Positions 35,198-44,644 of a stretch of 64,000 nt of DNA are shown piece after piece. How positions within the stretch are numbered: the first letter of the stretch is position 1; each line of letters opens with the position of its first letter. The DNA is taken from positions 896,830-960,829 of the forward strand of contig NZ_JH393258.1 of the NCBI RefSeq assembly GCF_000236035.1. Direction: 5' to 3'. Under the pieces are notes generated by a model. It worked only from the letters and a program-made list of their open reading frames with translations, was not told the origin of the DNA and made no database searches. Made by a program: the position numbers and the translations under genes. Source of the stretch: Vreelandella boliviensis LC1 (lineage in GTDB: Bacteria > Pseudomonadota > Gammaproteobacteria > Pseudomonadales > Halomonadaceae).

Positions 35198-36208
35198 TTA
35201 GCGCGCGTCGATAGCGGCTTGTGCGGCGTTTACCACCTCCTCACCAATTCGCGGCGCCCATTTTTCATAAACGGACTGCGTGGCCTCGACAAAGGCTTGG
35301 TATTGCTCATCGGACAATTCAGTCACGGTCACACCGCGTTCTCGAATGGCCGCTAGGCGTTCGCCTTCTTCTTCTCGGGTCATGGCAATTTCCCACTCAC
35401 CGGCTTCCATAGCGGTTTCGCGCAGCAGGGTTTGGTGCTCTTCGCTTAATGACTGCCACACCTGCTGATTGACGGCAAAAATCAGCGGATCATTCATGTA
35501 GTTCCAGAGCGTCAGATGCTCCTGGCCGACTTGATCGATGCGCGCGACGTCAAATACCGAAAGCGGGTTTTCCTGGCCATCCACAGCGCCAGTGGTCAGC
35601 GCAGGCTGAGCATCCGTCCAGCTCATTTGCGTAGGGTCAGCGCCCAGTGCCGAGAAGGTATCCTGGAACAGCGGCGAACCAACAACACGGATTTTCAGAC
35701 CGTCCAAATCCGCCGGCTGGCTAATGGCTCCGCGAGAGTTAGAGACCTGCCGAAAGCCATTTTCACCCCACGCCAGAGGCATCACACCGCGTGATTCAAT
35801 CGCTTCAAACACCAACTCCCCCGCTTCCCCACCAGTGACCGCATCAACGGCGGCTTCATCGGGAATGAAGAATGGTAAAGAGAACAGATTAAGTTCCGGC
35901 ACCTGGGGCGACCAGTTAATCGTCGAACCCACCGCGGCATCAATTAACCCAGAACGCATCGCAGAAAATTCACGGGTTTGGTCACCGGAGACCAACTGAG
36001 AGTTCGGGTAAACCCGCAGGGTGAGTTCACCGTCGCTACGTTCTTCCACCAGTTCGGCCCACTTCTCCGCCGCCTGCCCCCACGGGAAAGCGTCAGACAA
36101 AACAGTGGAAACTGAGAGTTCGCGTGCTTGTGCAGAAAGGGAGACGGAGAGCAGTGCCACACCGGCCAAGCCAGCGGTAAAGTGAGCTATTGAGCGTGTC
36201 AGCGTCAT
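35198..36208 (-). CDS. dctP: TRAP transporter substrate-binding protein, DctP-like
   Basis: 336-residue periplasmic receptor. Signal peptide ending near SLSAQARELS. DctP features: GELTLRVYPNSQLVSGDQTREFSAM, the carboxylate-binding Arg region GLKIRVVGSPLFQDTFSALGA and AVDGQENPLSVF. First gene of dctPQM. Ligand cannot be assigned; uronates, sialic acid and C4 acids are alternatives in this family. Confidence 0.92.
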   Translation of the reverse strand: MTLTRSIAHFTAGLAGVALLSVSLSAQARELSVSTVLSDAFPWGQAAEKWAELVEERSDGELTLRVYPNSQLVSGDQTREFSAMRSGLIDAAVGSTINWSPQVPELNLFSLPFFIPDEAAVDAVTGGEAGELVFEAIESRGVMPLAWGENGFRQVSNSRGAISQPADLDGLKIRVVGSPLFQDTFSALGADPTQMSWTDAQPALTTGAVDGQENPLSVFDVARIDQVGQEHLTLWNYMNDPLIFAVNQQVWQSLSEEHQTLLRETAMEAGEWEIAMTREEEGERLAAIRERGVTVTELSDEQYQAFVEATQSVYEKWAPRIGEEVVNAAQAAIDAR

Positions 36209-36431
36209 GGTAGATCCTTTTTTAGCTATTTTTATGAGGGGGCTTTGAATAAACCCAACTTATTGTATGCACTTAGAGCGCGAAAGAAACACGCCTAAGG
36301 TCGGCATGTTGACCATAAATTTCTTGGCCGCCGCGCGTTTGGAGAGAGCCTACAATCGAATAATCTCTCTTGCTGCTGCCCAGAGCCCTATTGTTAGCCC
36401 AGAGCACTATTATTTTTGCCGGCAGCCAAAC

Positions 36432-36440
36432 TGGTATAAT
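36432..36440 (+). promoter_or_regulatory. Extended -10 promoter of the DMT permease gene
   Basis: TGGTATAAT at 36432-36440 matches an extended -10 element; no good -35 lies 17 bp upstream. A start point near 36447 leaves a ~27-nt leader to the GTG at 36474, which argues against the longer upstream frame being translated. Confidence 0.6.
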
Positions 36441-36473
36441 GGCTATCGTTTCCCTCTACCAACGGACATCTAC

Positions 36474-37334
36474 GTGCCACTACGCGACCTGCTGCTCGGC
36501 CTGTTTGTTATCGCCATTTGGGCGCTGAATATCATTGTTATCAAGGTGGGCGTAGCGGAGCTACCGCCGCTGTTGCTGACCACCCTGCGCTTTTCACTGG
36601 TCGCGATACTGCTGGTGCCCTTCTACCCAGTGGCGCGGGCGCAACTGCCGTTTTTGCTGCTGTTATCCATCACTTTCGGCAGCTTGCATTTCGCCCTCCT
36701 GTTTATTGGTTTAGAGCATGCTGAAGCGGGTACCGGCGCGCTCTTGGTACAGATGGGAACGCCCTTCGCAACGCTGTTAGCAGTGATTTTTCTAAAGGAG
36801 AAGCTAGGCCCCAAACGTATTGTCGGGCTACTGCTCTCGTTTGTGGGAATTGTTGTGTTGGCGGGTGGGCCCACCTTACCAACGCCTCTCCCCCTGGTTA
36901 TTCTCTTATGTAGTGCGATGGGCTGGGCGGTGTCACAGCTATTGATCAAGCGCGGCCCGCCCATTGCGCCGATGGCGTTGGCAGGCTGGGTCGCGCTGTT
37001 TGCAGTGCCCCAGGTAGCGCTGGGTTCATGGCTATTTGAGAGCGGTCAGTGGCAGGCGATGCAGCAGGCAAGTTGGTTGGGCTGGGGGGCGATGATTTAC
37101 ACCGCCGTAATGTCGTCGATTGTCGCTTACGGGATTTGGTACGCGCTTTTGCGTCGTCATCCAGTTAATCGCGTGGTACCCATGACGCTACTCGTACCGG
37201 TATTGGCAGTCGGCCTAGGCGCGCTGTTAATGGGCGATAGCCTAGGCGTGCATAAACTGGTGGGCGGCGGCTTAGTGGTCGCGGGTATTGCCCTGATTGT
37301 GATTAGATTTCGCCGCCGTCCACAGCCTGCTTAA
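36474..37334 (+). CDS. DMT-superfamily (EamA) permease
   Basis: Drug/metabolite transporter of 286 residues with ten TM helices in two EamA repeats (LFVIAIWALNIIVIKVGVAELPPL at the start; second repeat from about residue 140). GTG at 36474 is chosen since it begins the first TM directly and follows the promoter at 36432; the upstream in-frame extension (from 36267) encodes nothing family-like. Function is probably export of an amino acid or similar metabolite; E. coli EamA exports cysteine pathway products. Its stop overlaps the convergent DUF192 gene by 4 bp. Confidence 0.87.
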   Translation: MPLRDLLLGLFVIAIWALNIIVIKVGVAELPPLLLTTLRFSLVAILLVPFYPVARAQLPFLLLLSITFGSLHFALLFIGLEHAEAGTGALLVQMGTPFATLLAVIFLKEKLGPKRIVGLLLSFVGIVVLAGGPTLPTPLPLVILLCSAMGWAVSQLLIKRGPPIAPMALAGWVALFAVPQVALGSWLFESGQWQAMQQASWLGWGAMIYTAVMSSIVAYGIWYALLRRHPVNRVVPMTLLVPVLAVGLGALLMGDSLGVHKLVGGGLVVAGIALIVIRFRRRPQPA

Positions 37335-37864
37335 TCTGCCGGTTGGCAGAAACCGGCCTCATCAGGGATCGACACGCAGTCGCCCACGGTGATGCCGCGC
37401 TCGGCAAAGTAGCCGCCGTTGACCTCTAGCGCTGAATGATAAGCCGCACCCGCCGGGTAAGAGGGGCAGTCACTTGGCGACGAGGACTCGCAGGGTTGCA
37501 TGGTATTAATCGCCACAATCCGCCCGTCACCATCGATAAAGGCAATATCGAGGGGAATTAGCGTGCGATACATCCAAAAAGCGTTGTTGGCCGACTGCTC
37601 GCTTTCAAAGCGAAACAGCATGCCGTGCTCTTCGGGTAATCTCTCGCGCCCCATCAAACCGCGCTGACGCTGAGACGTCGTCTCTGCCACTTCGACATTT
37701 AAACGGTGCGGGCCGCCGTCGCTGTGAATAGCCAGTGCCAACGTCTGCAACTCTTTAGCCGACGCCTGCCCCCAGGCAAACGAGCTGATTAGCGACATTG
37801 GCAGCAGCGCCGCCAGCGGTAACAGTAACGACGCTTTGAGCAGCGTGCGACGCGTGGGATCCAT
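37331..37864 (-). CDS. DUF192-family secreted protein
   Basis: 177-residue protein. The N-terminus has RR followed by a hydrophobic stretch (TRRTLLKASLLLPLAALLP), possibly a Tat-type signal, with cleavage near AWGQASA. The DUF192 core is clear: EVAETTSQRQRGLMGRERLP, HGMLFRFE, FWMYRTLIPLDIAFID, INTMQPC. Function unknown. It lies 2 bp after the molybdate ATPase gene and is probably the last gene of the pyk-mod transcript. Confidence 0.85.
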   Translation of the reverse strand: MDPTRRTLLKASLLLPLAALLPMSLISSFAWGQASAKELQTLALAIHSDGGPHRLNVEVAETTSQRQRGLMGRERLPEEHGMLFRFESEQSANNAFWMYRTLIPLDIAFIDGDGRIVAINTMQPCESSSPSDCPSYPAGAAYHSALEVNGGYFAERGITVGDCVSIPDEAGFCQPAD

Positions 37865-37866
37865 GC

Positions 37867-39015
37867 TTACTTCCTTTTGTCATGCGCATCTGCGCGAACT
37901 CGGTGGCCGGGCATCAGGTGAATGCCTGCCGCCAGTAACGAAACGTTCACCACTGCACCGCTGGTTAGCTGGTTACGCCGTGCGGCATGGGTGGCGATAT
38001 CGAAACGTAACATATCGCCATGATTGACGCGCAGTGAAACTGACGTAATGCCCCCAAGCACCACTAGCTCTTCAACCGTGGCAGCAAGCGGGTTCTCCCG
38101 CTCGCCCTGGGATGGGCGGTCGCGACGGTGAAGCACAATATCTGACGGTGGCAGATACCAAGCCACCGTTTCTCCCGGTGACAGGTTGGCGAGCCCTTCA
38201 GCCACTTCTAAGTAGGCCTCCCCCCACTGCAGCCGCTGATGGCCCTCTACGTCAACGACGACGCCTTCAAACAGATTGTGCCTGTCTAATAAGCGAGCAA
38301 TCAGGGGCGATGCGGGGCGTCTAAACAACGCCTCGGGAGCGGCTTGCTGCAAGCTTTCACCGTTATGCAGCACGCAGATTTGGTCAGCGAGTGCAGCAGC
38401 CTCTTCCAGATCGTGAGTCACTAGCACAATGGGAATGTCGATCTGCTGGCGTAATAGCGCCAGCTCACGCTGTAACCGCCGCCGGGTTACTTGATCCACC
38501 GCCGAAAATGGCTCATCAAGTAACAGCACTTTGGGGTCGCGGGCCAGGGCGCGGGCTAGTGCCACCCGCTGGCGCTGGCCACCGGAAAGCGCGTTGGGGT
38601 AGCGCTTGCCCAACCCGTCTAAACGCACCTTGGCTAGCCACTGTTCGGCCTGTTCACGGCGTTCCAGCTGGGGCAAGTGGCGCAGGGGAAGTTGAATATT
38701 TTGCGCGGCGGTTAGGTGGGGAAATAGCGCATAGTCTTGAAATACTATGCCCACCTGCCTACGCTGGGGTGAGAGTGAATGCTTACGTTCGGCGTCAAAC
38801 CAAACGTCTCCAGCGCATTCCACTCGCCCGCCCTGGGGGCGATAAAGTCCGGCAATCGTGCGCAGCAGCGTGGTTTTTCCGCTACCGGATGGCCCTACCA
38901 GCGCCAGCAGTTCGCCGGGCTGGCAAACAAACTCAGCGTCCAGTGGAATCGGCCCCGTTTGATTGACCGCCACACCCAGACCTGCTGCTGGCCCCACGAT
39001 AGACGAATCAGCCAC
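37867..39015 (-). CDS. modC: Molybdate ABC transporter ATP-binding protein
   Basis: 382-residue ATPase of the molybdate-type importer. GTG at 39015 is chosen since GTGGCTGA overlaps the modB stop; the longer in-frame extension to 39171 overlaps modB and is unlike the family. Walker A GPSGSGKT is at 41-48, Q-loop VFQDYALFPH, signature LSGGQRQRVALARALA, Walker B VLLLDEPFSAVD and the switch His in VLVTHDLEEAA. The C-terminal ~80 residues form a MOP/TOBE-like oxyanion-binding domain (SVSLRVNHGDMLRFDIATHA). Confidence 0.88.
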   Translation of the reverse strand: MADSSIVGPAAGLGVAVNQTGPIPLDAEFVCQPGELLALVGPSGSGKTTLLRTIAGLYRPQGGRVECAGDVWFDAERKHSLSPQRRQVGIVFQDYALFPHLTAAQNIQLPLRHLPQLERREQAEQWLAKVRLDGLGKRYPNALSGGQRQRVALARALARDPKVLLLDEPFSAVDQVTRRRLQRELALLRQQIDIPIVLVTHDLEEAAALADQICVLHNGESLQQAAPEALFRRPASPLIARLLDRHNLFEGVVVDVEGHQRLQWGEAYLEVAEGLANLSPGETVAWYLPPSDIVLHRRDRPSQGERENPLAATVEELVVLGGITSVSLRVNHGDMLRFDIATHAARRNQLTSGAVVNVSLLAAGIHLMPGHRVRADAHDKRK

Positions 39016-39676
39016 GTACCCACCGCCTGCGCCCGGCCAGCCCATAGACAAGCCCCAAGGTAATAAACGATACCAACAGCAGCAGCGCCGACATCTGTGC
39101 AGCGCCCTGTTCATCGAAGGCTTGGACGCGATCATAGATAGCAATCGCGAGGGTGCGGGTTTCGCCATCAATGGCGCCCCCCACCATTAAAATCACGCCA
39201 AATTCGCCCAGCGTATGGGCAAAGGTGAGTGCTGCCGCTGACATAATCCCAGGCCACACCAAGGGCAGTTCGATGCGCAACAGCGTTTGCCAGGGGCTTA
39301 ATCCACTACACCAGGCCGCTTCCCGCAGGTTGTGGGGTACATGCTCAAAGGCGCGCTGGATCGGTTGAACAGCAAACGGCAGATTAGCGATAAGAGAGGC
39401 CAGCAGGATGCCCGTAAAGGTGAAGTTCAGCCCACTACCGGTCATTTGTGCCCAAAAAGCGCCCACCGGCGCCTCGCTACCAAAGCTAAGCAGTAGATAA
39501 AAGCCCAGTACGGTAGGTGGCAACACCAACGGTAATGCGATCAGCGCTTCGCATAGCCCTTTGCTACGGAAACGCGCGTAGGCCAGAGCACGGCCTAGCC
39601 AGATAGCGATAGGGATAAGAATCAGGCAGGTAAACCCGGCAAGGCGTAGCGAGACCGAAAGCGCTGACCAATCCAT
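39008..39676 (-). CDS. modB: Molybdate ABC transporter permease
   Basis: 222-residue permease with five or six TM segments and the EAA loop EAAWCSGLSPWQTLLRIELPL, then TLGEFGVILMVGG, typical of ModB. The ATG at 39676 lies in the last unit of a 14-bp tandem repeat and has no Shine-Dalgarno of its own; each upstream unit provides a four-codon ORF that ends TAATG, so translation may depend on reinitiation from modA-coupled ribosomes. Confidence 0.9.
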   Translation of the reverse strand: MDWSALSVSLRLAGFTCLILIPIAIWLGRALAYARFRSKGLCEALIALPLVLPPTVLGFYLLLSFGSEAPVGAFWAQMTGSGLNFTFTGILLASLIANLPFAVQPIQRAFEHVPHNLREAAWCSGLSPWQTLLRIELPLVWPGIMSAAALTFAHTLGEFGVILMVGGAIDGETRTLAIAIYDRVQAFDEQGAAQMSALLLLVSFITLGLVYGLAGRRRWVRG

Positions 39677-39721
39677 TACGAATCATCCATTACGAATCAT
39701 CCATTACGAATCATCCATTAT
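39673..39721 (-). repeat. 14-bp tandem repeat forming a chain of mini-ORFs before modB
   Basis: Three copies of a 14-bp unit (39673-39686, 39687-39700, 39701-39714) plus a partial fourth. On the minus strand each unit reads ATGGATGATTCGTA, so ATG codons at 39718, 39704 and 39690 each open MDDS followed by TAA that overlaps the next ATG as TAATG; the last leads into modB (ATGGATTGG). The first ATG lies 13 nt after the modA stop with a GGCGGG upstream. Confidence 0.85.
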
Positions 39722-39731
39722 GAACCCGCCA

Positions 39732-40517
39732 TTATTCGGCACTAAAGCCGTAGCGGCGCAAAATGGCTTGCCCTTCGTCTTGCTGTAGCCACTGATAGAA
39801 ATCGCTGGCGACCTCTCCCGCTTGGTTGGTCAGTACCATGCGCTGGCGTAGCGGGCTGTGCCAAGTCTCAGGAATAAGTACGTACTCACTTCGCTCACTT
39901 AAAGCGGGGGCAAGCGCCAAGGAGTAAGCCACTAAGCCACCGCGAGTATCATCGGAGAGCGCAAATTGCGCCGCCTGGGAGACATTTTCACCTAATACCC
40001 GCAGAGGCTCGGTTGGCTCCCACAGCCCGGCATGCTCAAGCGCCTGCTGCGCCGCTACGCCATAAGGCGCGTGCTCAGGGTTAGCCAGGGCGATACGCTC
40101 AGTGGCGCCGTTTGTTTGAGCTTCCAACGCTCCCTGTACCGCCGCCAGCGGGGCATCCTCGCTAGGCAAATCGTCGCGCCCGCTGCGCTGCAGCCACACC
40201 AAACGCCCAATGGCGTAGATTACGCCCTCGTCTTGTGTGTAGCCCTCCTCATACAGCGCCTGAACGTAGCGTTCATCAGCCGAGAGGTAGAGCTCAAAAG
40301 GTGCGCCCTGGGCGATTTGGCGGCGAAAGTTGCCCGACGAGCCAAAGTTGAGCCGCAGGGCATGGCCGGTTTGTTGCTGAAACTGCTCGGCGGCGTCAGT
40401 GAGGGCAAACTGCAGATCAGACGCCGCCGCCACAATAGGCGCCCCCGCGTGTGCGGGGGCGCCGATCAGAAGCAAGCAGGCTAGCAGCCACCCATGCGCT
40501 AATTTAGCTTTTAGCAT
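39732..40517 (-). CDS. modA: Molybdate-binding periplasmic protein
   Basis: 261-residue binding protein. Signal peptide ending near APAHAGAPI. ModA features: [37 protein letters not shown] and [11 protein letters not shown], where the Ser residues bind the oxyanion. The ATG lies inside the end of the pyruvate kinase gene (14-bp overlap), so molybdate uptake is translationally linked to pyk here. Tungstate is an alternative ligand. Confidence 0.9.
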   Translation of the reverse strand: MLKAKLAHGWLLACLLLIGAPAHAGAPIVAAASDLQFALTDAAEQFQQQTGHALRLNFGSSGNFRRQIAQGAPFELYLSADERYVQALYEEGYTQDEGVIYAIGRLVWLQRSGRDDLPSEDAPLAAVQGALEAQTNGATERIALANPEHAPYGVAAQQALEHAGLWEPTEPLRVLGENVSQAAQFALSDDTRGGLVAYSLALAPALSERSEYVLIPETWHSPLRQRMVLTNQAGEVASDFYQWLQQDEGQAILRRYGFSAE

Positions 40518-41979
40518 GCTCGTCAGTAATCTCCATCACCTTCATGGTATTGGTGCCGCCGTGAGCGTTCATATGGTCACCGCGGGTAAGGATTACATGG
40601 TCACCTGCTTTGGAGATACCCATCTTCACGAGTAGCTCAAGAGCACGGCCATTTAGCTCGGTGGCGCTCATTTCAGAGGTGTCGAACGGCAGCGAGACAA
40701 CGCCGCGGTAGAGCGCCATACGCCGCTGGGCGATGGGATTATGCGCCAGACCCACAATCGGTAGACCTGAGCTAATGCGCGAAGCAATTAGCGGCGTATA
40801 ACCCGACGACGTCATACAGGCAATCGCGGTAACACCGGCCATGTGGTTGGCAGCGTACATGGCTGAAAGCGCGATGGTTTCGTCCGGGCGGGTAAAGCCC
40901 TCATGAATACGGTGGCCGGACTCCTGGGCGGATTTTTCCCGCTCGGCCCCCAAGCAAACACGCGACATCGCTTCCACGGTTTCCAGCGGGTAGTCACCCG
41001 CGGCGGTTTCTGCCGAGAGCATAACTGCGTCGCTGCCATCCAGAACCGCGTTGGCCACATCAAACACTTCGGCGCGGGTAGGCAGCGGCGCCGAGATCAT
41101 GCTTTCCATCATTTGCGTGGCGGTAATCACCGCGCGGTTGAGCGAGCGGGCGCGCTTGATCATGCGCTTTTGCACGCCGACCAACTTGGCATCGCCAATC
41201 TCTACGCCTAAATCGCCCCGCGCGACCATTACCGCCTCAGACGCTTCGATAATGCCGTCCAGTGTGGCGTCATCGGCGACTGCCTCGGCACGCTCGACTT
41301 TAGCAACCAGTCCAATCTCTTTGCCTTCTTCACCTAATAAGCGCCGCGCTTCAAGCATATCTTCGGCATGGCGCGGGAATGAAATGGCTAAGTAGTCGAC
41401 GCCAATTTCAACGGCGGTTTTGAGATCTTCTTTGTCTTTCTCGGTCAATGCCGGCGCAGAGAGCCCGCCGCCCTGCTTGTTAATGCCTTTATGGTTGGAG
41501 AGCTTGCCGCCCACGATGACAGTGGTATGCACCTGTTGACCTTCAACGCGGGTCACGTCGAGCACCAAACGGCCGTCGTCTAACAGCAGGCGGTCGCCCG
41601 CGGTGACGTCTTGGGACAGCGTTGTATAATCACAGCCCACTTGGTGTATATCGCCCGCATCACCGTCCAGCGCCATATCGAGAATAAACGGCTGGCCCTC
41701 TTTGAGCACCACAGCACCATCTCTAAACCGCGCAATACGAATTTTGGGGCCCTGCAGATCCCCCAACACCGCGACGCTGCGGCCTAGTTTGGCGGCGATT
41801 TCACGTACTTCGGTTAACCGGCGGCGGTGATCATCGGCGATACCATGGGAGAAATTAAGACGCACCACATCGACACCCGCCGCAAGCATGGCTTCCAATA
41901 CGCCTTCCCGGTCGCTGGCGGGGCCAAGGGTGGCGACAATTTTGGTACGACGGATCGAGGAGAAGTGCAGTGCGTTCAT
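40504..41979 (-). CDS. pyk: Pyruvate kinase
   Basis: 491-residue glycolytic enzyme, phosphoenolpyruvate + ADP to pyruvate + ATP. N-terminal [14 protein letters not shown], substrate-binding [16 protein letters not shown] region, active-site KVERAEAV and [12 protein letters not shown], signature [19 protein letters not shown]. The C-terminal allosteric domain is complete ([19 protein letters not shown]; ending TDEHAKS). Resembles the PykA type. First gene of a run pyk-modABC-DUF192. Confidence 0.95.
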   Translation of the reverse strand: MNALHFSSIRRTKIVATLGPASDREGVLEAMLAAGVDVVRLNFSHGIADDHRRRLTEVREIAAKLGRSVAVLGDLQGPKIRIARFRDGAVVLKEGQPFILDMALDGDAGDIHQVGCDYTTLSQDVTAGDRLLLDDGRLVLDVTRVEGQQVHTTVIVGGKLSNHKGINKQGGGLSAPALTEKDKEDLKTAVEIGVDYLAISFPRHAEDMLEARRLLGEEGKEIGLVAKVERAEAVADDATLDGIIEASEAVMVARGDLGVEIGDAKLVGVQKRMIKRARSLNRAVITATQMMESMISAPLPTRAEVFDVANAVLDGSDAVMLSAETAAGDYPLETVEAMSRVCLGAEREKSAQESGHRIHEGFTRPDETIALSAMYAANHMAGVTAIACMTSSGYTPLIASRISSGLPIVGLAHNPIAQRRMALYRGVVSLPFDTSEMSATELNGRALELLVKMGISKAGDHVILTRGDHMNAHGGTNTMKVMEITDEHAKS

Positions 41980-42083
41980 AATGTTCCAACCATGCGAATT
42001 AACGTGTAGTGACTTTATTTAGTAACCCTAGCTTATCAGTTTAACGCGCTCTATATGACAGCGGCGTAACGTAACGGGTTGGA

Positions 42084-42572
42084 TTACGCTAACGTCACGA
42101 TGATCGCTAAAGGAAACTCATCGCAGTTATTGCCATCGCCGCCCCGATCCACCACCAAAAACTCGCCTTCGCGCTCCAGCACCGATTGAATCGCGTGCCA
42201 GGTGCCTGCGCGGTAGTTCACTCCTTGGCGGCCATCGGTGACAAAGGCGCGGACATCTGCAGGATTAATGTGCTCACCCGGCGGTGCTACCACGACAATA
42301 AAGCGCTCCTGATGCAGCGGCATAAACGCCTGGCTGCCTTGGGGGTGGCGCTCTAAAAAGGTAAGCTCTAGCGGCAGCGTGACCGGCTGGCTGACGAAGA
42401 TATTAATCAGCGCGTGGGCGCTTTCGCCCAGGGTTTCTACTTTCGCCAGATCGTGATGGCGCTGGGTGCGCCCGGCGTTGATGGGAAACGACGTTGATGT
42501 ACGCGCATCCATCACATCGCCAAAGGGGGCAAAGGCTTCTGCCGTTAGCGGCTCGGCTTTTAGCTCTAGCAT
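42084..42572 (-). CDS. allA: Ureidoglycolate lyase
   Basis: 162-residue cupin enzyme that splits (S)-ureidoglycolate into glyoxylate and urea, the last step of allantoin degradation. Family features: EPLTAEAFAPFGDVM, LTFLERHPQGSQAFMPL, FIVVVAPPG and GVNYRAGTWHAIQSVL. ATG with AAGGAG 6 bp upstream. Third gene of puuE-ureidoglycine aminohydrolase-allA on the minus strand, 9 bp from the preceding gene. Confidence 0.92.
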   Translation of the reverse strand: MLELKAEPLTAEAFAPFGDVMDARTSTSFPINAGRTQRHHDLAKVETLGESAHALINIFVSQPVTLPLELTFLERHPQGSQAFMPLHQERFIVVVAPPGEHINPADVRAFVTDGRQGVNYRAGTWHAIQSVLEREGEFLVVDRGGDGNNCDEFPLAIIVTLA

Positions 42573-42581
42573 TGCAGCTCC

Positions 42582-43415
42582 TTAGCGAGATGACAGTTTA
42601 AGAGACGCATGACGATTAACATCTTTATACAGCAGATACCGGAACGGTCCCGGGCCAGCGGCGTAGCAGGCTTGGGGGCAGAAGGCACGCAGCCACATAA
42701 AATCCCCAGCCTCTACTTCTACCCAGTTTTGATTTAAGTGGTAAACGGCTTTGCCTTCCAGCACATACAAACCGTGTTCCATGACATGGGTTTCGTCAAA
42801 GGGGATCACGCCGCCGGGCTGAAAGGTCACGATATTGACGTGCATATCATGGCGAACGTCCGCAGGGTCGACGAAGCGCGTGGTGGCCCAGCGCCCTTCA
42901 GTGCCGGGCATTTCGATAGGCGCAATGTCCTGCTCGTTGGTGACAAACGCCTTTGGAACCTCAAGCCCTTCCACAAACTCATACGCCTTGCGTACCCAGT
43001 GGAAACGTACAGGCGCGTTAGATTCGTTGCGCACCTGCCACGAACTGCCAGGGGGAATAAACGCATAGCCGCCAGGCTGCATGACGTGGCGCTCGCCTGA
43101 CAAAGTAAGCGTTAGCTCACCCTCCACAATAAACAGCACGCCTTCAGCTTGGGAATCTGGCTCAGGCTTATCGCTACCACCCTGGGGCTGTACTTCCATA
43201 ATGTATTGCGAAAATGTCTCGGCAAACCCCGACAGCGGCCGTGCCAACACCCATAGCCGAGTGCCTTCCCAAAACGGCAGATTGCTGGTGACAATATCGC
43301 GCATCACGCCTTTGGGGATCAGCGCATAAGCTTCGGTAAATACCGCACGATCAGCGGTGATTTGTGTTTGCGGTGGATGCCCACCGGTGGGGGCGTAGTA
43401 AGTAGCTTTATTCAT
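42582..43415 (-). CDS. allE: (S)-ureidoglycine aminohydrolase, bicupin
   Basis: 277-residue double-cupin enzyme (UGlyAH, E. coli YlbA/AllE type) converting (S)-ureidoglycine to (S)-ureidoglycolate and ammonia. Start at ATG 43415 is preferred as GAAAGG lies 7 bp upstream; an ATG at 43430 overlaps puuE. N-terminal cupin has EGVLFIVEGELTLTL and GGYAFIPPGSSWQV; the C-terminal cupin has FDETHVMEHGLYVLEGKAVY and GDFMWLRAFCPQACYA, containing Mn-binding His/Glu/Gln candidates. Its substrate implies an allantoate amidohydrolase, which is not in the window. Confidence 0.9.
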   Translation of the reverse strand: MNKATYYAPTGGHPPQTQITADRAVFTEAYALIPKGVMRDIVTSNLPFWEGTRLWVLARPLSGFAETFSQYIMEVQPQGGSDKPEPDSQAEGVLFIVEGELTLTLSGERHVMQPGGYAFIPPGSSWQVRNESNAPVRFHWVRKAYEFVEGLEVPKAFVTNEQDIAPIEMPGTEGRWATTRFVDPADVRHDMHVNIVTFQPGGVIPFDETHVMEHGLYVLEGKAVYHLNQNWVEVEAGDFMWLRAFCPQACYAAGPGPFRYLLYKDVNRHASLKLSSR

Positions 43416-43426
43416 CTTTGTGCCTT

Positions 43427-44365
43427 TCAACGCGTTGGCGCCGGGTGATGCTCCGCCCAGTGGCGAGCAATATCAACCCGCCGGGCCACCCAAACGCGGT
43501 CGTGGGTTTCGATGTAATCCAAAAAGCGCTGTAGCGCGCGAAAACGCCCTGGCCGACCCAATAAACGGCAATGCATACCGATGGAGAGCATTTTGGGCGC
43601 CTCCTCCCCTTCCGCGTAAAGCACATCAAAGGCGTCACGCAGGTAGGTAAAGAGGTGATCCGCCGTATTAAAACCTTGCGGCGCGGCAAAGCGCATATCA
43701 TTGCTGTCTAACGTATAAGGCACGATCAGGTGATTATGCTCACTGCCCTGACTATCCGTTACCTGCGTCCAGAAAGGCAAGTCGTCGCCGTAGTAGTCGC
43801 TATCGTAAAGGAAACCGCCCTCATCCAGCACTAAACGCCGGGTATTGGGGCTGTCGCGGCCGGTATACCAGCCTTGGGGTTTTTCACCGTAAAGGCGCTG
43901 AAAAATATCCATGGCCTGCTGAAGGTGCTGCCGCTCAACGTGCTCAGAGACTTCCTGATAGTGAATCCAGCGGTAGCCGTGGCAGGCAATCTCATGGCCC
44001 AGCTGTTTAAATGCCTGGGCGACATCTGGGTTGCGCTCTAACGCCATCGCCACACCAAATACAGTGAGCGGCAAATCGCGCTTCTCAAACTCGCGCAGGA
44101 TGCGCCATACCCCGGCGCGGGAGCCGTACTCGTAGATCGACTCCATGCTTAGATGACGATCAGGATAAGCCGGTGCGCCAATAATTTCCGATAGGAACTG
44201 CTCGGAGCCTGAATCGCCATGCAGGACACAGTTCTCGCCGCCCTCCTCGTAGTTGAGCACAAACTGAACGGCAATTTTGGCCTTGTTTGGCCAGTTGGCG
44301 TGGGGCGGGTTGCGCCCGTAACCGATTAAATCGCGAGGGTAGTGGCCCTTAGAGGATGACGACAT
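43427..44365 (-). CDS. puuE: Allantoinase, polysaccharide-deacetylase (PuuE) type
   Basis: 312-residue NodB-like hydrolase converting allantoin to allantoate without the metal centre of classical AllB. Family start YPRDLIGYGRNPPHANWPNKAKIAVQFVLNYEEGGE, then GVWRILREFEKRDLPLTVFGVAMALERNP, GHEIACHGYRWIHY and MLSIGMHCRLLGRPGR. First gene of the puuE-allE-allA operon; the divergent region upstream holds two TTGTATACAA palindromes. Confidence 0.94.
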   Translation of the reverse strand: MSSSSKGHYPRDLIGYGRNPPHANWPNKAKIAVQFVLNYEEGGENCVLHGDSGSEQFLSEIIGAPAYPDRHLSMESIYEYGSRAGVWRILREFEKRDLPLTVFGVAMALERNPDVAQAFKQLGHEIACHGYRWIHYQEVSEHVERQHLQQAMDIFQRLYGEKPQGWYTGRDSPNTRRLVLDEGGFLYDSDYYGDDLPFWTQVTDSQGSEHNHLIVPYTLDSNDMRFAAPQGFNTADHLFTYLRDAFDVLYAEGEEAPKMLSIGMHCRLLGRPGRFRALQRFLDYIETHDRVWVARRVDIARHWAEHHPAPTR

Positions 44366-44450
44366 AGCTAGCTCCCTTTATATCTATTTCCAGTATGCCT
44401 ATTCCCGGCTCGTCTCTGGCGAACAAGCAGCCCAGCGATACAGAAAATTA

Positions 44451-44462
44451 TTTGTATACAAA
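44451..44462. promoter_or_regulatory. TTTGTATACAAA palindrome, likely GntR-type operator (puuE side)
   Basis: Perfect 12-bp palindrome 89 bp upstream of puuE. The same core recurs at 44645, 52438 (one arm altered) and 53152, all near purine-catabolism genes, which points to the FCD-GntR regulator at 49994 as binder (inference). Confidence 0.6.
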
Positions 44463-44644
44463 ATAGCGAGATTAATAACGAACCGCAACGCGGCCAGACG
44501 CTAATCCCCTGTCACTCATAGCGTTTTTTAGTTTAAATGCCGTTAAGTCGTTGAATCCTGAACGATTGGTCAAACTTTTATAGCGACATTTTTATCGTCT
44601 ATTCACGCCCAGAGGCTTGCGCAAGGTTAGAAACCGCCCTATTT

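Noticed and set aside
36267..36473. 69-residue N-terminal extension of the DMT permease
   Set aside because: An extended -10 promoter lies inside it and the family begins at the GTG at 36474.
38391..38966. 191-codon plus-strand frame opposite modC
   Set aside because: Pro/Arg/Ala-rich shadow of the ATPase gene.
39016..39171. N-terminal extension of ModC
   Set aside because: It overlaps modB coding sequence, is rich in Cys/Arg/Trp as a frame shadow, and the GTG at 39015 gives a normal overlap.
39673..39721. 14-bp repeats as a CRISPR or IS end
   Set aside because: Too short, no spacers, no inverted ends; they are a translation-initiation repeat.
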